Shown here piece by piece: positions 12,255-16,742 of a DNA stretch of 16,742 bases. Both the position numbers and the translations under genes were made by a program. Below the pieces are notes generated by a model. That model was given only the letters and a program-made list of their open reading frames with translations, did no database searches and was not told the origin of the DNA. This DNA comes from Prado023 sp049688595 (lineage in GTDB: Bacteria > Actinomycetota > Actinomycetes > S36-B12 > CAIYMF01), in contig JBAVLA010000057.1 in assembly GCA_049688595.1 (NCBI GenBank), forward strand, positions 1-16,742. Reading direction: 5' to 3'. The stretch's first letter is position 1. Each line of letters begins with the position of its first letter.

Positions 12255-12646
12255 GCCAGGGCCTTGGCCTTGAGTGCGTCGTACTCGGCCTGGGTGATCG
12301 CGCCGGAGTCGAGCAGGGCCTTGGCGTTCGCGATCTGCTCAGCGGGGGTCACGGTGGTGGCGGCGACCTTCTGGATGTACTGCTCCTGGGCGGCCTGGTG
12401 CTGGGCCATCGCCGCCATCTGTCGCTGGCTCATGCTCTTGCCACGGGCGATCAGGTAGATGAACGCACCGAGCCAGGGCACGAAGATCAGCAGCAGCGCC
12501 CAGCCGGCCTTGCCCACGCCGGACAGGGTCGGGTCGCCGAACATGTCGAGGATGATGCGGAACCAGATCATGATCGCCGAGATCATGATGAAGAACCAGA
12601 AGCTCCACAGGATCACGTCCCAGAAGCTGGTCGCGTTGAAGTCCAT
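12251..12646 (-). CDS. PLDc_N/SHOCT-domain membrane protein
   Basis: The 131-residue protein has two hydrophobic segments: VILWSFWFFIMISAIMIWF (about 11-29) and GWALLLIFVPWLGAFIYLIA (about 48-67), the second with the P-x-x-G/A-x-xYLI pattern of PLDc_N membrane domains. After GKSMSQRQM comes a helical linker and a C-terminal SHOCT motif at about 103-131 (EQIANAKALLDSGAITQAEY, ending DALKAKALA), a short oligomerisation domain found in many bacterial proteins. The ATG at 12646 is preceded by GAAAGG. It follows the LURP-like gene by 72 bp and is followed directly by the hypothetical gene. Probably a small membrane-anchored partner protein; function unknown. Confidence 0.85.
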   Translation of the reverse strand: MDFNATSFWDVILWSFWFFIMISAIMIWFRIILDMFGDPTLSGVGKAGWALLLIFVPWLGAFIYLIARGKSMSQRQMAAMAQHQAAQEQYIQKVAATTVTPAEQIANAKALLDSGAITQAEYDALKAKALA

Positions 12647-12718
12647 CGAAGTGCCTTTCGTCTCGCGAGTAGGGAGGTGTGCTGCCGAGCGAGGAGCGCT
12701 CGCCCGGACGTGCCAAGG

Positions 12719-13267
12719 TCAGCCGGCAGCCATCTGGTCGATGCAGACGGCGACGGCCAGCAGAAGGACGTCGTTCTGCCCGGGGGTGACCTCGACGCCG
12801 TAGCTGTCACGGACCCGGAACCACTTCTTGGAAACCTCGGCGATCTTGGTGCCGTCGGCCTCGATCTCGAACTCGTGGTCGAGGATGTTGCCCTGGGCCG
12901 ACATCTGCCCACCCGCGGCCAGGTCGATGGTGAACCGCTCCCGCAGCGGGGTGATCATCGCCTTCTTCACGGTTGCCACCGTGCTGCCGCCGGCGTCCTC
13001 GATCTCCATCACGTCGCGCACGCGCACCGGCCGGTCCTGGATCTTCAGCAGCGCGTTGCCGTCGGCGTCCTCCAGGATCAGGGTCTGGCGCAGTCTCAGG
13101 GCCTTGCCGTTGACCTTGAACGCCCGACGACCGCCGTCGTCCTCGATCCACGAGTCATCACCGATGGACAACAGCTTCTCGCGCATCTGGTAACGCACCG
13201 CGTTCCCCCTGACCCCGAACGTCTGACGCTCCTCGCGACGCTCCTCGCGCCGTTCCCTACCTCGCAT
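12719..13267 (-). CDS. LURP-one-related/scramblase-like protein
   Basis: From ATG 13267, preceded by GGGAGGA, the product has 182 residues. After a charged RERREERREERQ leader it shows the repeated short-strand layout of the LURP-one-related/tubby-like barrel: VRYQMREKLLSIGDDSWIED, then KVNGKALRLRQTLILEDADG, then LLKIQDRPVRVRDVMEIEDA, and VATVKKAMITPLRERFTIDL. Such proteins bind membranes or phospholipids in eukaryotes; bacterial members have no settled function. It is the first gene of the series ending with the CMD-like protein. A longer frame upstream of the ATG lacks coding character. No catalytic residues are claimed. Confidence 0.78.
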   Translation of the reverse strand: MRGRERREERREERQTFGVRGNAVRYQMREKLLSIGDDSWIEDDGGRRAFKVNGKALRLRQTLILEDADGNALLKIQDRPVRVRDVMEIEDAGGSTVATVKKAMITPLRERFTIDLAAGGQMSAQGNILDHEFEIEADGTKIAEVSKKWFRVRDSYGVEVTPGQNDVLLLAVAVCIDQMAAG

Positions 13268-13792
13268 GGTGCATTCCTCCCTGTTGCGTGGACTTGGTGT
13301 GCCGAGCCGGCGCGCCAGGCGGTGTCCTGCTTGGCCTGGACTACTCGGGGGTGGACCGCCTCGGGGTCCCGCCCAGCCGCCTTGATGTCGTGGGATTCCG
13401 CACGAGAGCAGCCGGGACTGGATGACCTGCCCACCTGCGTGCACTCCAATCGTTCAGAGGCCTCGGCACCACCGCCAAGCCCAGGCTGGACTCGAGATGT
13501 TGCAGGCACTCGTGAACCGTGAGCGTACCCCACTCTGGCATCCGCCGACAGCCTTTTGGCCTGTGTATCTCGACAGATGCGATTACGCTCGTAGACCAGG
13601 GACCGGAAGGGGAGTAGCAACAGGGCGGCCACTGCTCCTGACCTCGACCGCACCGTGAGGCCGGGGTTCCGGAGGGTGAGGACTTCGCGTCGCACCGCTG
13701 GCAGCCGCCGTTCGTGGAACGTTTGGAAACACTCCGGAAACACGACACGGGGTGGCCGCTGCCGTGGAGACCGACGGGGCCTGACCGGAATA

Positions 13793-13825
13793 CCGGTCGC
13801 CCCGGGCGACGCCCGGTGCGACCGG
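13793..13825 (-). terminator. Very long hairpin, likely terminator beyond the TetR gene
   Basis: Outer arms CCGGTCGC (13793-13800) and GCGACCGG (13818-13825) and inner arms CCGGGC (13802-13807) and GCCCGG (13811-13816), with one mismatch between and a three-base loop. Fourteen paired bases with a high GC content; the TetR stop codon is about 70 nt before it on its strand. No T-run. A structured repeat or recombination signal cannot be excluded. Confidence 0.5.
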
Positions 13826-13835
13826 CCTTCATGCG

Positions 13836-13863
13836 CCCGAAGGCCGGGGGCTGGCGCTTCGGG
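13836..13863 (-). terminator. Second hairpin beyond the TetR gene
   Basis: Arms CCCGAAG (13836-13842) and CTTCGGG (13857-13863), 14-nt loop, about 30 nt after the TetR stop on its strand. It forms a pair with the longer hairpin next to it. Confidence 0.4.
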
Positions 13864-13894
13864 ATCTGGCCCGCGTGCCTGCGGGGCGATGGGG

Positions 13895-14656
13895 TCAGGC
13901 CATCGAGATGATGGCCGACAGGATCCGGGCGACGTCGTCCGGGTCATGGCCAGTGCCGGTGACGACGTCGATCCGCGGCTTGAACACGATCCAGCCCACG
14001 AGCAGGGAGGCCACTGCGGCGGCCGCGGTCTCTGGGCCGATCCCGCCAGCGGCCCGGTCCCTACGCTCCCTGATGGCGTCGGCGAGGTGGCCCATGAGGG
14101 GCGGACTGCGGAACTGCGCCGCCCTCGGATCGCCCTCCATCAGGCCGAACACGATCACCCGGATCGCCTCGGCCTGGTCGAACACCACCCGGACCACCTG
14201 AGGCATCTCGGCGGGCGTGTAGCCCACCCCCGCAACGGCGCGGTTGAGGTCTGCGACGCACTGATCGATCACGGCGAACCGTAAGTCCTGTTTGCTGCCG
14301 AAGCTGCGGTAGATCACCGCGTGCGGGACACCCGCAGCCGCGCTGATCTCCCGCACTGAGATGTCGCTGATCGGGCGGCGGGCCATCATGGCGCGCGCGG
14401 CCGTTATGAGGTTCGAGCGGTTGGCCTCACTCGACTCGGTCCTGCGGCGCTGCGTCGCGGAGGTCCGGGCCAGCCAACCGGCGATGTCGGCGCGGTCCCA
14501 CAACCGGGTCCTCCCCGCCGAGCGGACCACCACGGGCGCCGGGAAGTCCACGTAGCGGCGGGCGTAGGCGGCCACACTGTTGCGATGCTGCAGGCCCACC
14601 ATCCTCGCCACCGCCGTCGCGTCCAGCAGGTGGTCGTAGTCGTGCGGGCTGCCCAC
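13895..14656 (-). CDS. TetR-family regulator with an extra N-terminal helix-turn-helix
   Basis: The 253-residue protein carries two DNA-binding regions. Residues 8-64 (LLDATAVARMVGLQHRNSVA, then VVVRSAGRTRLWDRADIAGW) look like an AlpA/excisionase- or MerR-type winged helix that reads a target with a helix and wing. Residues 79-125 are a classical TetR helix-turn-helix (LITAARAMMARRPISDISVR, then EISAAAGVPHAVIYRSFGSK, then QDLRFAV). The rest is the helical ligand-binding and dimer domain (about 130-253). TetR proteins usually repress nearby genes and respond to a small ligand. GTG 14656 has no Shine-Dalgarno and may be leaderless. Neighbours downstream are the LURP-SHOCT series on the same strand, but 630 bp away. 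Confidence 0.85.
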   Translation of the reverse strand: MGSPHDYDHLLDATAVARMVGLQHRNSVAAYARRYVDFPAPVVVRSAGRTRLWDRADIAGWLARTSATQRRRTESSEANRSNLITAARAMMARRPISDISVREISAAAGVPHAVIYRSFGSKQDLRFAVIDQCVADLNRAVAGVGYTPAEMPQVVRVVFDQAEAIRVIVFGLMEGDPRAAQFRSPPLMGHLADAIRERRDRAAGGIGPETAAAAVASLLVGWIVFKPRIDVVTGTGHDPDDVARILSAIISMA

Positions 14657-14999
14657 GCCGCGAGTCTAGGTCGCGCTACCCGCCAGGACCCCTCCACGGC
14701 TGGCCTCGCCTCAGCCGTGCTCAACCGGATCGCGGTGGAGAGAGCCTCGGCATGGACGGCGAGCCGCCCCAGGCGGTGGCGCGCCGCTCACCAGCGTCAG
14801 CCCGGTTGTCATCAATGCCGAGCATCGGCACTTCGCGGCAAGCCCATCACAACTGGCACATAGGGGCAGGGTCGACCTCCACAGGGTCTTCCAACGTCTG
14901 TCTTCTTGGTCGAACCAGACACGTTCTGGGCCCCCCTTCCCCGCCCACCACCTCAAGGCCCAGCCCCCGCGCCGATCCGCATCGCGTCCCCCTTCCCGA
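14657..14999. other. Intergenic region before the IS110 element, no secure gene
   Basis: A minus-strand open frame (14711-14956, 81 residues) contains RVWFDQEDRRWKTLWRS and a Cys-rich CASCDGLAAKCRC, which could be the scrap of a small zinc-binding protein, but start, ribosome site and neighbours do not support it. The promoter of the TetR gene should lie at 14657-14720. I cannot place the left boundary of the insertion sequence. Confidence 0.4.
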
Positions 15000-15240
15000 G
15001 GTTCCGACGCCGTTCAGATCAGTTACCCGGACCCTTCTGGTGACGCCTCGCAGGCGTGAAGATTGGGCTGGGTTGCCTGCCGACGCCGTTTCGCTCTTGG
15101 GCCGCGAGCCCGTGGATCAGTTTGGCGCCGGGGCCCGACCTTGATGGGTCACGCACTGTTGCTTCGAGCACGCCGGTCAGACTTTCGGTTCCCGACCGAG
15201 GCCCCCAGGCAGCCGCCACGTCGCAGTTGATCTAGGACAG
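15000..15240 (+). ncRNA. Candidate IS110 bridge RNA region / left-end non-coding part
   Basis: IS110-group elements encode a bridge RNA in the non-coding sequence before the transposase. Here that stretch shows several hairpins: ACGCCT / AGGCGT (15043-15057, three-base loop), GGGC / GCCC (15099-15111), GACC / GGTC (15137-15150) and TCGGT / ACCGA (15185-15199). The last ends about 50 nt before the GTG. Their number and spacing resemble a structured RNA with a 5' stem-loop followed by internal loops. No binding-loop sequences have been matched to target or donor ends, and the limits given are approximate. Confidence 0.4.
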
Positions 15241-15251
15241 GAGGCAGCGCA

Positions 15252-16694
15252 GTGGCGATGAAGGAACCGGAGGAGATTCCGGATGAGGCCCATGAGCAGA
15301 TGTTCGAGCGGGTCTGCGCGGTCGACGTAGCCAAGAACGCGGGGATGGTGTGCGTACGCCTGCCCGCCGCCTCGGGCACGGGACGCCGGGTGAGCCGGGT
15401 GTGGGATGTGCCGGCCCGCAGCAAGGCGGTCGCCGACCTGGCCGATGAGCTGGTCGAGCTCGGCGTGGTCAAGGTGACGGTGGAGTCGACCTCGGACTAC
15501 TGGCGGATCTGGTTCTACCTGCTGGAGGCTCGCGGTCTGGATGTGCAGCTGGTCAACGCCCGTGACGTGAAGAACGTCCCTGGTAGGCCCAAGACCGACA
15601 AGCTCGACGCGGTCTGGCTGGCCAAGCTGACCGAGAAGGGGCTGCTGCGTCCCTCGTTCGTGCCGCCGCGCCCGATCCGGGTGCTGCGCGACTACACCCG
15701 ACTGCGCACCGACCTGACCGCTGAACGGGCCCGGCACTGGCAGCGGCTGGAGAAGCTGCTGGAGGGCGCCCTGATCAAGGTCACCTCGGTGGCCAGCCGC
15801 ATCGACACCCTCTCGGTGCGTGACATGGTCGAGGCGCTGATCGCGGGGGAACGCGACCCGCATCGACTCGCAGACCTGGCCCGTGCCCAGATGCGGACCA
15901 AGCGCGCCGACCTGGTCGAGGCGCTGACCGGCCAGTTCGACGATCACCACGGCGAGCTCGCCCGGGTGCTGCTGGACCAGATAGACGCGTTGAACCGGCA
16001 AATCGACAAGCTGTCCTCACGCATCGACGCGCTGCTGGCCGACATGCCGGCACCGCCCGGGCCGGACGGTGCCGTCGGCGCTGCCCGCGGTGGTGGCGGT
16101 GGTGACCCCGCAGCAGCGCAGGAGGCACCCATCGCGGGATCGGGCACGACCGGTGCTCCCGGCTCCGGCACCCGCGCCGGGCCGTCGACGGGTATGACAG
16201 CGCGGGACCTGGTCGAGATCCTCGATGAGATCCCCGGCATCGGCAGACAGGTTGCGGAAGTGATCATCGCCGAGGTCGGGCTGGACATGACCAGGTGGCC
16301 CACCGCCGGTCACATGGTCTCGTGGGCGAAGCTGTCGCCCAAGACGATCCAGTCCGGAAACAAGAACACCAGCGGCAAGACCGGCAAGGGCAACCGGTAC
16401 CTCAAAGCCGTCCTCGGCGACGCGGCCGCCGGCGCGGGCAAAACCAGGACGTTCCTCGGCGAGCGACACCGCCGCATCCTGCGACGCAGGGGCAAGCTCA
16501 AGGCCGTCGTCGCCACCGCCCGCTCGACCCTGGTGATCGTCAACAACCTGCTCGCCAACCCCGGCACCCGCTACCACGACCTCGGGGAGGACTACTTCAA
16601 CAACCGCATCGACCAAGGACGACGCATCCGCAACCACGTACGCCAACTCGAAGCGCTCGGCTACGAAGTCACCCTCTGCCTCCCGGCCGCCTGA
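15252..16694 (+). CDS. IS110-family transposase (DEDD recombinase)
   Basis: The 480-residue protein starts with a RuvC-like DEDD domain: D25 in CAVDVAKN, E78 in VTVESTSDYW, and D116/D119 in KTDKLDAVWLAKL. A coiled-coil region covers about 150-265. The C-terminal transposase_20 domain begins at about 320 (ILDEIPGIGRQVAEVIIAEV, then WAKLSPKTIQSGNKN with a candidate catalytic Ser368, then GKTGKGNRYLKAVL). Between them is a Gly/Ala/Pro-rich linker of about 50 residues (266-315). IS110 enzymes are RNA-guided recombinases that insert without terminal inverted repeats. GTG 15252 follows AGGAGG. The right end of the element is close to or beyond the end of the window. Confidence 0.93.
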   Translation: MAMKEPEEIPDEAHEQMFERVCAVDVAKNAGMVCVRLPAASGTGRRVSRVWDVPARSKAVADLADELVELGVVKVTVESTSDYWRIWFYLLEARGLDVQLVNARDVKNVPGRPKTDKLDAVWLAKLTEKGLLRPSFVPPRPIRVLRDYTRLRTDLTAERARHWQRLEKLLEGALIKVTSVASRIDTLSVRDMVEALIAGERDPHRLADLARAQMRTKRADLVEALTGQFDDHHGELARVLLDQIDALNRQIDKLSSRIDALLADMPAPPGPDGAVGAARGGGGGDPAAAQEAPIAGSGTTGAPGSGTRAGPSTGMTARDLVEILDEIPGIGRQVAEVIIAEVGLDMTRWPTAGHMVSWAKLSPKTIQSGNKNTSGKTGKGNRYLKAVLGDAAAGAGKTRTFLGERHRRILRRRGKLKAVVATARSTLVIVNNLLANPGTRYHDLGEDYFNNRIDQGRRIRNHVRQLEALGYEVTLCLPAA

Positions 16695-16742
16695 AACCGC
16701 CTGCGGCCACTGGTCAGCTGAGCTATCTTCCGGTCAGAACGG

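Larger units (their letters stand above)
13268..13894. other. Long non-coding stretch with two strong hairpins
   Basis: About 630 bp lie between the LURP-like start and the TetR stop. Open frames exist on both strands, but they have poor codon character and no domain that I recognise. 13268-13400 should hold the promoter of the LURP-SHOCT series. The end nearest the TetR gene has the two hairpins listed separately. I see no clear gene remnant. Confidence 0.5.

Noticed and set aside
13096..13947. 283-codon minus-strand frame over the gene-free stretch
   Set aside because: Arg/Pro/Ser-rich, overlaps the LURP-like gene out of frame and shows no domain or ribosome site.
14711..14956. Cys-rich 81-codon minus-strand frame
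   Set aside because: CASCDGLAAKCRC is suggestive, but there is no ribosome site, no neighbour link and no recognised family.
1..16742. CRISPR arrays
   Set aside because: No regularly spaced short direct repeats were found by eye in the intergenic stretches.

Overview
The window is very GC-rich with strong third-position GC bias, GTG starts and many genes lacking a strong Shine-Dalgarno, which points to an actinobacterium. Gene types (Tad-pilus-like protein, LysM protein, EspR-like regulator, two copies of a tyrosine recombinase, IS110 transposase, a small terminal-inverted-repeat element) suggest the accessory cargo of an integrative element or genomic island. No rRNA, tRNA or CRISPR array is visible.

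Layout. 1-1934 (+): tail of a TadE/TadG-like gene, a LysM membrane protein and a three-helix membrane protein with a GNAT-like tail, tightly coupled. 1966-2535 (-): EspR-like regulator. 2678-2938: a 245-bp MITE-like element with 24-bp perfect terminal inverted repeats and an 8-bp target duplication. 3033-4519 (-): a two-gene unit, a zinc-ribbon protein with a possible ADP-ribosyltransferase-like core plus a small unknown protein. 4690-5862 (-): an AAA+ ATPase with a winged-helix tail. 6005-6150 (-): the broken 3' end of a tyrosine recombinase.

6209-8311 (-) is the centrepiece: an overlapping three-gene operon for a ubiquitin-like protein, an E2/UBC-fold protein, and a JAB protease fused to a ThiF/E1-like adenylyltransferase. 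This is a compact bacterial ubiquitin-like conjugation pathway of the multiubiquitin/Bil/Bub kind, which is known or suspected to act in anti-phage defence. The E2 contains no cysteine at all and the E1 has no cysteine at the usual catalytic place, so the transfer chemistry may be non-thioester. Divergently beside it, 8469-9935 (+) encodes a HigB-like toxin and a HigA antitoxin fused to an ImmA/IrrE metalloprotease; the two units share a 157-bp control region.

10258-11265 (-): an intact tyrosine recombinase whose last 146 bp match the 6005-6150 remnant at about 88% by eye, so the conjugation and toxin-antitoxin cargo is bracketed by direct copies of a recombinase 3' end. 11540-13267 (-): a likely operon of a LURP-one-like protein, a PLDc_N/SHOCT membrane protein, a poorly bounded hypothetical gene and a carboxymuconolactone-decarboxylase-like protein. 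13895-14656 (-): a TetR-type regulator with an extra N-terminal helix-turn-helix. 15252-16694 (+): an IS110-family transposase with a structured upstream stretch that could encode a bridge RNA.
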